64,000 nucleotides of DNA from contig PFGT01000101.1 in NCBI GenBank assembly GCA_002782005.1, forward strand, positions 62,001 through 126,000, in the 5' to 3' direction. This stretch comes from Hydrogenophilales bacterium CG12_big_fil_rev_8_21_14_0_65_61_21 (GTDB lineage Bacteria > Pseudomonadota > Gammaproteobacteria > Burkholderiales > Thiobacillaceae). A model generated the notes under the pieces. It was not told where the DNA came from, did not search any database, and was given only the letters and a program-made list of their open reading frames with translations. The translations under genes were made by a program, and so were the position numbers. Of the stretch, positions 50,148-58,744 are shown piece after piece (the first letter of the stretch is position 1; the number at the start of each line of letters is the position of its first letter).

Positions 50148-51100
50148 GCCTTAAGGATACGACGATGCAGGAAGACGAATTCGTGGAACCCGACGAACTG
50201 GCGCCGCCGTCCGGAAGTGACTCGTCCGAAGCGGTTGGGCCGGCTGGCGAGTCGGATCGCGCACTTGACGAGACGCATGATGTCACCCAGCTTTATCTCA
50301 ACGAGATAGGCCGCGAGTCGCTACTGACCCCGGCCGAAGAACGAAAACTGACGCAGCGCGTGCGCCAGGGTGATTTTGCCGCCCGGCAGCAGATGATCGA
50401 ACACAACCTGCGGCTGGTGGTGAATATCGCCAAGCACTATGCCAACCGCGGCCTTACCCTGCTCGATCTGATCGAGGAGGGTAACCTCGGTTTGATGCGC
50501 GCGCTGGACAAGTTCGAGCCGGAGCGGGGCTTCCGCTTCTCGACCTATGCCACCTGGTGGATACGGCAGAATGTCGAGCGGGCGATCATGAATCAGTCGC
50601 GCACCATCCGCCTGCCGGTGCATATCATCAAGGAGATGAATATCTACCTGCGCGCTCAGCGTCATCTGGAGTCTCACGGTGTGCCCGACGCCGGTCCCGA
50701 GGAGATCGCAGCCTTGACCGACAAGCCGGTGGCGGATGTCCGCCGACTCATGCGCCTTAACGAGCACATGGCCTCGCTCGATGCGCCGCTGGACATCGAC
50801 CCCAGCCTATCGATCGGCGAGGCCATCGCCGACGAGAATTCGGAGATGCCGGAGGACATGCTGCAAGCCTTCGAGGTCGAGCAGTACATCCACGAATGGC
50901 TGAGCGAGTTACCCGACAAGCACCGCTGGGTGATCGAACGGCGCTTCGGTCTCAATGAGCAAGGCATCGCTACCCTGGAGGTGCTGGCCGAGCAACTGGG
51001 CGTCACCCGCGAGCGGGTCCGGCAGGTGCAGTTGGAGGGTTTGCAGACCCTGCGCCGTATCCTGCGCCGTAAAGGCGTCGATAAGGAAGGCCTGTTTTGA
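50144..51100 (+). CDS. rpoS: RNA polymerase sigma factor RpoS
   Basis: DVTQLYLNEIGRESLLTPAEE, NLGLMRALDKFEPERGFRFSTYATWWIRQNVERAIMNQSRTIRLPVHIIKEMN; start may be ATG 50165. Confidence 0.96.
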   Translation: MSLKDTTMQEDEFVEPDELAPPSGSDSSEAVGPAGESDRALDETHDVTQLYLNEIGRESLLTPAEERKLTQRVRQGDFAARQQMIEHNLRLVVNIAKHYANRGLTLLDLIEEGNLGLMRALDKFEPERGFRFSTYATWWIRQNVERAIMNQSRTIRLPVHIIKEMNIYLRAQRHLESHGVPDAGPEEIAALTDKPVADVRRLMRLNEHMASLDAPLDIDPSLSIGEAIADENSEMPEDMLQAFEVEQYIHEWLSELPDKHRWVIERRFGLNEQGIATLEVLAEQLGVTRERVRQVQLEGLQTLRRILRRKGVDKEGLF

Positions 51101-51765
51101 AATTGGCGTCAATATTGCCTTGGCGCGAGATCGACAGCATTCTGCTGGACCTGGACGGCACCCTGCTGGACCTCTATTTCGACAACCATTTCTGGCAGGT
51201 TCATGTACCGGCAAAATATGCCGAACGCCATGGTTTGACCGCGACCGAGGCTCATGCCGAGTGCTTCCGCCGTTATGACGCCAAGGCCGGGACGCTGGAT
51301 TGGTACTGCGTCGACTACTGGACCGCGGCGCTGGACCTGGATATTGCCCAACTCAAGGAACAACTGAGTCACCTGATCCAGGTCCATCCGGATGTGCGGG
51401 AATTCCTGGCGGCGGCCCATCTGGCCGGCAAGCGCGTGGCGCTGGTGACCAACGCCCATCGCACCAGCCTTGCCATGAAGATGCGGCAAACTGGTCTGGA
51501 GGCGTATTTCGACGCCATCCATTCTTCGCACAGTTTCGGTATCGCCAAGGAAGACCCGGCGTTCTGGACGGCGCTGAGTCAGGTGGAGCCTTTTGACCCC
51601 GCCCGCGCCCTGCTGGTCGACGACAGCCTGCCGGTGCTACGCTCGGCGGCGGTCTTTGGTATCCGCCATTTGCTGGCCATCCGCCAGCCTGATAGCCGAT
51701 TACCCGCCAAGGACACCGCCGAGTTTTTGGCTATTCACCGATTTTCCGAGGTTATGCCGCTATGA
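51097..51765 (+). CDS. HAD-family hydrolase (GMP/IMP nucleotidase YrfG-like)
   Basis: ILLDLDGTLLDLYFDNHFW; VALVTNAHRTSLAMKM; GIAKEDPAFW; LLVDDSLPVLRSAAVFGI. Confidence 0.92.
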   Translation: MKLASILPWREIDSILLDLDGTLLDLYFDNHFWQVHVPAKYAERHGLTATEAHAECFRRYDAKAGTLDWYCVDYWTAALDLDIAQLKEQLSHLIQVHPDVREFLAAAHLAGKRVALVTNAHRTSLAMKMRQTGLEAYFDAIHSSHSFGIAKEDPAFWTALSQVEPFDPARALLVDDSLPVLRSAAVFGIRHLLAIRQPDSRLPAKDTAEFLAIHRFSEVMPL

Positions 51766-52457
51766 ATAAGAACATCCTGCCCCAGGATTTGCAGTCGCTA
51801 CGTCGCAACTATCTTTTCTCTGGGCTAGACGGCGACCAGTTCCTGGAAGCGATGTCGCATGCCGCGTCGCTGGAGGTGCAGGCCGGCCAGTTGCTGTTTG
51901 CCCGGGGCGATGCGGTAGAGGCCTTCTACTGGGTCGCCGAGGGTCTGGTACGGCTGTTTCGTAGTTCTCCCCAGGGCGATGAGAAGGTCATCGAGCTGGT
52001 CGGCCCCGGACGTTTCTTCGCTGAAGCCGCCTTGTTCATGGGCGGGCACTTTCCGGTCAATGCCGCAGCGCAAGTCGACTCGCGCCTGATTGCCGTCGAC
52101 GGCACCAGTTTCCGGACCTGGCTGGCCCAGGATGCCAGCCGTTGCTTCAAGCTGCTGGCCGGCATGAGCGCAAAGCTGCATAAACTGGTCGATGAGATCG
52201 ACGGCCTGACCCTGATGAAGGGCGCTGACCGGCTGCTGCAATACTTGCTCGACCATTCCGAGCCGGACGCCGCCGGCCAGACAGTGGTCGATCTGGAGGC
52301 ACCCAAACAGATCATCGCTTCACGCATCGGGGTCAAGCCGGAGACCCTGTCGCGGCTGCTGCACAAGCTTTCCGGCCTCGGCTACATCGAGGTGAAGGAA
52401 AACCACATCTTAATCAAGGACGAAGATAGCCTGCGCACGGCAGGCGGGCTGGATTAG
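51762..52457 (+). CDS. Crp/Fnr family transcriptional regulator
   Basis: cNMP-binding fold (LLFARGDAVEAFYWVAEGLVRLFR) and HTH (QIIASRIGVKPETLSRLLHKLSGLGYIEV). Confidence 0.93.
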   Translation: MNKNILPQDLQSLRRNYLFSGLDGDQFLEAMSHAASLEVQAGQLLFARGDAVEAFYWVAEGLVRLFRSSPQGDEKVIELVGPGRFFAEAALFMGGHFPVNAAAQVDSRLIAVDGTSFRTWLAQDASRCFKLLAGMSAKLHKLVDEIDGLTLMKGADRLLQYLLDHSEPDAAGQTVVDLEAPKQIIASRIGVKPETLSRLLHKLSGLGYIEVKENHILIKDEDSLRTAGGLD

Positions 52458-52825
52458 CCGACAATCAGCGCCGCCGCGACCTTGCGGCCCTCGGCGGCAA
52501 GGATGTTGTAGGTCCGGCAGGCGGCGCCGGTATCCATGTGTTCCAGGCCGATCCCGGCCGCGATCAGGGTCTGGTATAGCGAGGGATGAGGGAACCGGTG
52601 CCGGACGCCGACGCCGAGCAGCACCAGCTCCGGGCGCAGCTCGGCCAGTTGACTGAAATGCGCCGGCGTCAGTTGTTCGAAGTCAGCCACCGACCAATCC
52701 GGCAAAATCGTTTCTGGCAGCACGATCAGGCTGCTGCGATGGCGCTGTCCATTGATCTGGATATAACCATCCCCGTAAGCGGAGATCAGATTCAGCCCAG
52801 GGGCGGAGGAAAGATGCAGTTTCAT
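52454..52825 (-). CDS. Mth938-like/DUF498 domain protein
   Basis: LISAYGDGYIQINGQRHRSSLIVLPE...PELVLLGVGVRHRFPHPSLYQTLIAAGIGLEHMDTGAACRTYNILAAEGRKVAAALI; start at 52825. Confidence 0.88.
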   Translation of the reverse strand: MKLHLSSAPGLNLISAYGDGYIQINGQRHRSSLIVLPETILPDWSVADFEQLTPAHFSQLAELRPELVLLGVGVRHRFPHPSLYQTLIAAGIGLEHMDTGAACRTYNILAAEGRKVAAALIVG

Positions 52826-52967
52826 GGGGTGTCGGGTAAAATTGGACGCTCTCGCAAGCATAGCGCACGACCATGCTGGAATTACCGATGAATCGCCCGA
52901 TTTTTGGCCTACCAGACACTCTGGAAGACATGACGTGAGCCCCACCAAACGAGTCAAAAAGCTCCAC

Positions 52968-54194
52968 ATGCGCCCACTAAAGAAGTCCGCCAAGCTCGCC
53001 AACGTCTGCTATGACATACGCGGACCGGTCATGGCCCGCGCCAAGCAGTTGGAGGAGGAGGGCCACCGCATCCTCAAGCTCAATATTGGCAATCTGGCGC
53101 CGTTCGGCTTCGATGCCCCGGAGGAGATCGTTCAGGACGTTATCCGCAACCTGCCCGACGCGGCCGGTTATTGCGACTCCAAGGGCCTGTTTGCAGCGCG
53201 CAAGGCGATCATGCACGAGACCCAGCGGATCGGCATCAAGGGCGTGCAAATCGAGGACATCTACATCGGCAACGGTGTTTCCGAATTGATCGTGATGACC
53301 ATGCAGGCCCTGCTCGATGCTGGCGACGAGGTACTGCTACCCGCGCCGGATTACCCACTGTGGACCGCCGGCGTTACCCTGGCCGGCGGCACGCCGCGCC
53401 ATTACCTGTGCGACGAGGGCGCCGGCTGGCTGCCTGATCTGGACGACATCCGGGCCAAGGTCACAGCCAAGACCAAGGCCATCGTCATCATCAATCCGAA
53501 CAACCCGACCGGTGCGCTGTATCCGGACGACTTACTCAAGGAGTTGATCGAGATCGCCCGCGAACATCAACTGGTGATCTGCGCCGATGAGATCTACGAC
53601 AAGATGCTCTACGACGGCGCCAAGCATACGGCCATGGCCTCGTTGGCCGATGACCTGTTGATATTGACCTACAACGGGCTATCCAAGAACTACCGCTCCT
53701 GCGGTTACCGTACCGGCTGGGTGGCGCTGTGCGGTGAGAAGCGTCACGCCCAGGACTTCATCGAAGGCCTGACCATGCTGGCCTCGATGCGTTTATGCGC
53801 CAATGTGCCAGCCCAATTTGCGATCCAGACCGCCCTGGGCGGCTATCAAAGCATTAACGAACTGGTGGCGCCGGACGGCCGTCTGACCCGCCAACGCGAC
53901 CTAGCCTGGGAGATGCTCAACGCCATCCCCGGCGTAACCTGCGTCAAACCCAAGGCGGCCCTGTACCTATTCCCCCGGCTAGACCGCAAGGTCTACCCGA
54001 TCCAGGATGACCAGCAGTTCATCCTGGAGATGCTGGAAGAGGAAAAGGTGCTGGTGGTTCAGGGTAGCGGCTTCAACTGGCCCCATCCGGACCATTTCCG
54101 GGCGGTCTTCCTGCCCCATGAAGAGGTGCTGCGCGAGGCCTTCCAGCATATGGAACGGTTCCTGGCCAACTACCGCAAACGCCACTCAACCTGA
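52968..54194 (+). CDS. alaC: Pyridoxal phosphate-dependent aminotransferase (AlaA/AlaC-like)
   Basis: KLANVCYDIRGPVMARAKQLEEEGHRILKLNIGN, INPNNPTGALYP, YNGLSKNYRSCGYRTGW; alternative GTG start at 52935. Confidence 0.88.
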   Translation: MRPLKKSAKLANVCYDIRGPVMARAKQLEEEGHRILKLNIGNLAPFGFDAPEEIVQDVIRNLPDAAGYCDSKGLFAARKAIMHETQRIGIKGVQIEDIYIGNGVSELIVMTMQALLDAGDEVLLPAPDYPLWTAGVTLAGGTPRHYLCDEGAGWLPDLDDIRAKVTAKTKAIVIINPNNPTGALYPDDLLKELIEIAREHQLVICADEIYDKMLYDGAKHTAMASLADDLLILTYNGLSKNYRSCGYRTGWVALCGEKRHAQDFIEGLTMLASMRLCANVPAQFAIQTALGGYQSINELVAPDGRLTRQRDLAWEMLNAIPGVTCVKPKAALYLFPRLDRKVYPIQDDQQFILEMLEEEKVLVVQGSGFNWPHPDHFRAVFLPHEEVLREAFQHMERFLANYRKRHST

Positions 54195-54226
54195 TTTCAC
54201 TATTTACTAAAAGCTTATTAACGACG

Positions 54227-55540
54227 ATGAAACCCATTAACGTAGGTCTGCTAGGCATAGGCACCGTCGGCGGCGGCGTCTGGACGGTACTGAAGCGCAA
54301 CGAAGAAGAAATCAGCCGCCGCGCCGGCCGGTCCATCCGTATTAGCCATGTCGCCGACCGCAACCTGGACCATGCCCGCAACGTGACCGGCGGCGGCGCC
54401 AGGATTACCGACGATGCTTACGCCGTGGTTGCCGACCCCGACATCGACATCGTGGTCGAGTTGATCGGCGGCTACACCGTGGCCCGCGACCTGGTGCTCA
54501 AAGCGATCGAAAACGGTAAGCACGTGGTTACTGCCAACAAGGCGCTGCTCGCCGTGCATGGCAACGAAATCTTCGCTGCCGCCCAGAAAAAAGGCGTCAT
54601 GGTGGCCTTCGAGGCCGCCGTGGCCGGTGGCATCCCGATCATCAAGGCCCTGCGCGAGGGACTCTCGGCCAACCGCATCCAGTGGCTGGCCGGCATCATC
54701 AACGGCACCACCAACTTCATCCTGTCCGAGATGCGCGACAAGGGTCTGGCCTTCGCCGACGTGTTGAAGGAGGCCCAGCGCCTGGGTTATGCCGAGGCCG
54801 ATCCGACCTTCGACATCGAGGGCGTCGACGCTGCCCACAAGGCCACCATCATGTCGGCCATCGCCTTCGGTATCCCGATGCAGTTCGACAAGGCCTATAT
54901 CGAGGGCATCTCGAAACTGGATGCGACCGACATTAAATATGCCGAGCAATTGGGCTACCGGATCAAGCTGCTGGGCATCGCCAAGCACAAAAAAAACGGT
55001 ATCGAACTGCGCGTCCATCCGACCCTGATCCCGACCAAGCGCCTGATCGCCAATGTCGAGGGCGCCATGAATGCGGTGCTGGTCTGGGGTGACGCGGTCG
55101 GCGCCACGCTGTATTACGGCAAGGGCGCCGGCGCCGAGCCGACCGCCTCGGCGGTGATCGCCGATCTGGTCGATGTAACCCGCCTGCATACCGCCGACCC
55201 GAAAAACCGGGTGCCGCACCTGGCCTTCCAGCCCGATCGCCTGTCCGATCTACCTATACTGCCCATGGCGGAGGTCGAGACCGCCTACTACCTGCGCCTC
55301 ACCGCCGCCGATAAGCCTGGGGTCCTGGCCGACATCACCCGGATACTGGCCGACCTGTCGATCTCCATTGATGCCATGCTGCAGAAAGAGCCGGCCGAAG
55401 GGGAGTCGCAAACCGACGTGGTGATACTGACCCATGTGGCGTTGGAGAAGGACGTCGATGCCGCCATCGTGCGCATCGAGGCACTGGCCAGCATCACCGG
55501 CAAGGTGACGCGCATCCGGATGGAAGAACTGAACGGCTAA
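54227..55540 (+). CDS. hom: Homoserine dehydrogenase
   Basis: PINVGLLGIGTVGGGVW, VVTANKALLA, GIINGTTNFILSEM, C-terminal ACT domain. Confidence 0.97.
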   Translation: MKPINVGLLGIGTVGGGVWTVLKRNEEEISRRAGRSIRISHVADRNLDHARNVTGGGARITDDAYAVVADPDIDIVVELIGGYTVARDLVLKAIENGKHVVTANKALLAVHGNEIFAAAQKKGVMVAFEAAVAGGIPIIKALREGLSANRIQWLAGIINGTTNFILSEMRDKGLAFADVLKEAQRLGYAEADPTFDIEGVDAAHKATIMSAIAFGIPMQFDKAYIEGISKLDATDIKYAEQLGYRIKLLGIAKHKKNGIELRVHPTLIPTKRLIANVEGAMNAVLVWGDAVGATLYYGKGAGAEPTASAVIADLVDVTRLHTADPKNRVPHLAFQPDRLSDLPILPMAEVETAYYLRLTAADKPGVLADITRILADLSISIDAMLQKEPAEGESQTDVVILTHVALEKDVDAAIVRIEALASITGKVTRIRMEELNG

Positions 55541-55560
55541 ACGAAATCGAAGGCGGTTTC

Positions 55561-56994
55561 ATGAACTACATCAGCACACGGGGTAACGCCCCCGCGCAAA
55601 CCTTCTCGCAAATTCTGCTCGGCGGCCTGGCCCCCGACGGCGGCCTGTACCTGCCCGAGACTTATCCCCGGTTCAGCGCCGACGACCTGGCGGTGATGCG
55701 TGGCATGGATTACCGTGAGTTGGCCTTGACCGTGCTGGCCCGACTGGCCGACGACATCCCGGTTGCCGATCTCAAGGCGCTGATTGATCGGACCTACACT
55801 GCCGCGACTTATTGCCACGGCCGGCCTGACTCTGATTTCGACCAGATCGCGCCGGTGCGCAGGCTGGAAGATGGCCTATACCTGCTGGAACTATCCAACG
55901 GCCCGACCCTGGCCTTCAAGGACATGGCCATGCAGTTGCTCGGCAACCTGTTCGAGTACGCGCTGGAAAAGGCTGGCCAGGACATCAACATCCTTGGCGC
56001 GACCTCGGGCGACACCGGCTCGGCGGCCGAGTACGCCATGCGCGGCAAGAAGAACGTGCGGGTATTCATGCTCTCGCCGTTGGAGGGCATGACCCGCTTC
56101 CAGCAGGCCCAGATGTACAGCCTGCAAGATGCCAACATCCACAACCTGGTGCTGCGCGGTGTGTTCGACGACTGCCAGGACATCGTCAAGGCGGTCTCCA
56201 ACGACCTCGAATTCAAGGGTCGCTACCGTATCGGCGCGGTCAACTCGATCAACTGGGCACGGGTCGCCGCCCAGACCATCTACTACTTCAATGCCTATTT
56301 CGCGGTCACTACCGCGAACGATCAGACCGTCGCCTTTTCGGTGCCCTCGGGCAACTTCGGCAATATCTGCGCCGGTCACATTGCCCGCCAGATGGGGCTG
56401 CCTGTACACAAGCTGATCGTCGCCAGCAACGAGAACGACGTGCTCGACGAGTTCTTTCAGACCGGCGTCTACCGGCCGCGCAGCGCCGCCGAGACCACAC
56501 ATACCTCCAGCCCGTCGATGGACATTTCCAAGGCCTCCAACTTCGAGCGCTTCATGTTCGACCTGACCGGTCGTGACGCCGCCAAGGTGCGCGAGCTATG
56601 GGGTGCGGTCGACCAGGGCGGCGCCTTCGACCTCAAGCGGCATGGTCTGTTCGAGCGGGTCACCGAATACGCCATGGCGTCCGGCAAGAGCCGCCATGCC
56701 GACCGCATGGCCACTATCCGGATGGCCTGGCAACGATTTGGCGTCATGATCGATCCCCACACAGCCGATGGTCTGAAGGTCGGTCTGGAACACCGCGAGG
56801 CCGGTATCCCGCTGGTCTGTCTGGAAACGGCGCTACCGGCCAAGTTCGAGGATGCCATCGTCGAGGCCCTGGGCCGTAAGCCGGAACGCCCGGCCGGCCT
56901 GGCGGACCTGGAAAGCCTGGCGCAACGCTATGAGGTGCTGAACGTCGATGCCGAGGCCGTCAAGGCGGTCATCGCCGCCCATGCCAACGACTGA
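55561..56994 (+). CDS. thrC: Threonine synthase
   Basis: MNYISTRGNAPAQTFSQILLGGLAPDGGLYLPE; NGPTLAFKDMAMQLLGNLFEYAL; GATSGDTGSAAEYAM. Confidence 0.97.
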   Translation: MNYISTRGNAPAQTFSQILLGGLAPDGGLYLPETYPRFSADDLAVMRGMDYRELALTVLARLADDIPVADLKALIDRTYTAATYCHGRPDSDFDQIAPVRRLEDGLYLLELSNGPTLAFKDMAMQLLGNLFEYALEKAGQDINILGATSGDTGSAAEYAMRGKKNVRVFMLSPLEGMTRFQQAQMYSLQDANIHNLVLRGVFDDCQDIVKAVSNDLEFKGRYRIGAVNSINWARVAAQTIYYFNAYFAVTTANDQTVAFSVPSGNFGNICAGHIARQMGLPVHKLIVASNENDVLDEFFQTGVYRPRSAAETTHTSSPSMDISKASNFERFMFDLTGRDAAKVRELWGAVDQGGAFDLKRHGLFERVTEYAMASGKSRHADRMATIRMAWQRFGVMIDPHTADGLKVGLEHREAGIPLVCLETALPAKFEDAIVEALGRKPERPAGLADLESLAQRYEVLNVDAEAVKAVIAAHAND

Positions 56995-57371
56995 TGACCC
57001 ATAACCTGCTGATCCGCCTGATCCTGGTCGCCTTTTTGGGGCTGCTGGCTTGGGGTGGGGCGCAGGGCTTCTGGAATGGCGCCGCCAATAAAGCGCCGAC
57101 GACCACCCATATCACCGGCCTGCCGCCCGAGGCGCGACAAACCCTGGACCGGATCAAGCGCGGCGGGCCGTTCCCCTATGGCCGCGACGGCATCGTCTTT
57201 CAGAACCGGGAGAACCGGCTGCCGCCGAAACCGCGCGGCTACTACCACGAATACACCGTGCCGACGCCTGGCGCCCGCGATCGAGGGGCGCGGCGGATCA
57301 TTGTCGGCCCGCCGGGCGAGTATTACTACACCCAGGATCATTACCGGAGCTTCTGGAGGATTCAGGAATGA
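56994..57371 (+). CDS. Secreted guanyl-specific ribonuclease (barnase/RNase N1 family)
   Basis: N-terminal TM/signal (LIRLILVAFLGLLAWGGAQGF) then TLDRIKRGGPFPYGRDGIVFQNRENRLPPKPRGYYHEYTVPTPGARDRGARRIIVG...YYTQDHYRSFWRI, the microbial RNase core; overlaps thrC stop by 1 bp. Confidence 0.9.
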   Translation: MTHNLLIRLILVAFLGLLAWGGAQGFWNGAANKAPTTTHITGLPPEARQTLDRIKRGGPFPYGRDGIVFQNRENRLPPKPRGYYHEYTVPTPGARDRGARRIIVGPPGEYYYTQDHYRSFWRIQE

Positions 57372-57775
57372 GCCAACCTATTCCCTTGGCCAAGATACTC
57401 GGCCACCCCGAAGCGAACGGTCTGTACCGTTTTCCCATTGGTGCTGTCTTGCCCGGCGCGATCCGCCTGGCCGGGCAGGACTTGGCCGGCAAATCGGCGC
57501 TGCTCAAGACACTGGCCAAGGCGCTCGCTTTCCCCGACTGGTTTGGCCGCAATTGGGACGCGCTGGCAGACTGCCTGACCGACCTGTCCTGGCATGAAGG
57601 CGCCGTTGCGCTGCTGATCGACGACGCGGCCGTACCGGAGACCGAGGCCCCCGACGACTGGGGCGCGCTGCTCGCCATCCTGGCTGACGCTGCGCATTAC
57701 TGGCGGTCCGAAGGCCGGCCCTTTGCGGTCTTCCTGCAAGGCGGTCATGCCGCTTATCCAAGGGTTGCCGCTTGA
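57368..57775 (+). CDS. Barstar family RNase inhibitor
   Basis: LDLAGKSALLKTLAKALAFPDWFGRNWDALADCLTDLSWHEGAVALLIDDA; 4-bp overlap with RNase. Confidence 0.93.
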   Translation: MSQPIPLAKILGHPEANGLYRFPIGAVLPGAIRLAGQDLAGKSALLKTLAKALAFPDWFGRNWDALADCLTDLSWHEGAVALLIDDAAVPETEAPDDWGALLAILADAAHYWRSEGRPFAVFLQGGHAAYPRVAA

Positions 57776-58194
57776 TCCGTCTGCTGGCCTATCTATGGGC
57801 CTCGCCTAATAGCCTGATCGGGCTGCTGCTCGCTGTGGCTGGCAGTCGCAGGCAGTGGCGGCGCGGCGTGCTGGAGAGCACCGGAGGCTGGTTGCCCCGA
57901 CTCCTGGGGCACAAGATCGAGGCCATCACCCTGGGTCACGTCATCCTGGCCTGCCATGCCGATGCGCTCGATCACTGGCGCGACCATGAACGCCGGCACG
58001 TCCGCCAATACGAACGGCTCGGGCCGCTATTCCTGCCGGCCTATTTTGGCCTGGCGCTGTACGTCGCATTGCGTGGCCGTCACCCCTACCGCGATCATCC
58101 GCTGGAGCGTCAGGCAGGGCTTTTCATGCCGAACCAGGCGACAAAAGAAAATTCTCGGGAATCTTTGTCAGGAATCGGCGATCACAGCGACTAA
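57772..58194 (+). CDS. Conserved hypothetical, membrane-associated, HExxH-like motif
   Basis: TM-like N- and C-terminal parts flanking DHERRHVRQYERLGPLFLPAYF; 4-bp overlap with barstar gene. Confidence 0.75.
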   Translation: MIRLLAYLWASPNSLIGLLLAVAGSRRQWRRGVLESTGGWLPRLLGHKIEAITLGHVILACHADALDHWRDHERRHVRQYERLGPLFLPAYFGLALYVALRGRHPYRDHPLERQAGLFMPNQATKENSRESLSGIGDHSD

Positions 58195-58259
58195 CCAGCA
58201 GACGATCGAGACCATCGTCACGAGCCGCCCATCGGGCATTTAAACCTTAGGAGATCGAC

Positions 58260-58709
58260 ATGAACGCCAACAAAACCATCCTGACCCTCGCCCTGACCGC
58301 TGCGCTCGGCATAGCCGGCATCGCCCAAGCGGCGGGCAATCCCTTCGCCATGGACAATCTGAACAGCGGTTATTTGGTCGCTGCCGCCGATAGCAAGACG
58401 ATGGAAGGCAAGTGCGGCGCCGCCATGGCCGCTGGCGACAACAAGGCTGCTGGCGACGATGCCGCGGCGGGCAAGGTCAAAAACGGCAAATGCGGCGCCG
58501 GAAAATGCGGCGCCAACATGGGCATCAACAAGGCCAAGGTTAAGGCCATGGATGGCAAGTGCGGCGCCGCCAAGGGCGTGAAGGCCAAATCTAAAACTAC
58601 GGTCAAGGCCAAGGCGATGGAAGGCAAGTGCGGTGCTGCCAAGGCAGTCGACACTAAGGCCATGGACCCCAAGACCATGGAAGGCAAGTGTGGTGCCAGC
58701 ATGAAGTAA
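58260..58709 (+). CDS. HvfA-like low-complexity secreted peptide with repeated (E/D/N)GKCG motifs (probable MNIO-type RiPP precursor)
   Basis: Sec signal peptide, then NPFAMDNLNSGYLVAAADSK and six KCG motifs (MEGKCGAA, NGKCGAGKCGA, MDGKCGAA, MEGKCGAA, MEGKCGAS); RBS GGAG upstream. Confidence 0.85.
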   Translation: MNANKTILTLALTAALGIAGIAQAAGNPFAMDNLNSGYLVAAADSKTMEGKCGAAMAAGDNKAAGDDAAAGKVKNGKCGAGKCGANMGINKAKVKAMDGKCGAAKGVKAKSKTTVKAKAMEGKCGAAKAVDTKAMDPKTMEGKCGASMK

Positions 58710-58744
58710 CCGACTGGCACGCCGATCCTGTTGGGTTTTCAGGT

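Noticed and set aside
54251-55219. 322 aa minus-strand ORF antisense to hom
   Set aside because: Fully overlaps homoserine dehydrogenase; no recognisable domain.
58370-58720. 116 aa minus-strand ORF with APHLPSM repeats opposite the Cys-repeat gene
   Set aside because: The APHLPS(M/I) repeats are just the reverse translation of the GKCGA repeats; the + strand product has a signal peptide, RBS and a recognisable family pattern.
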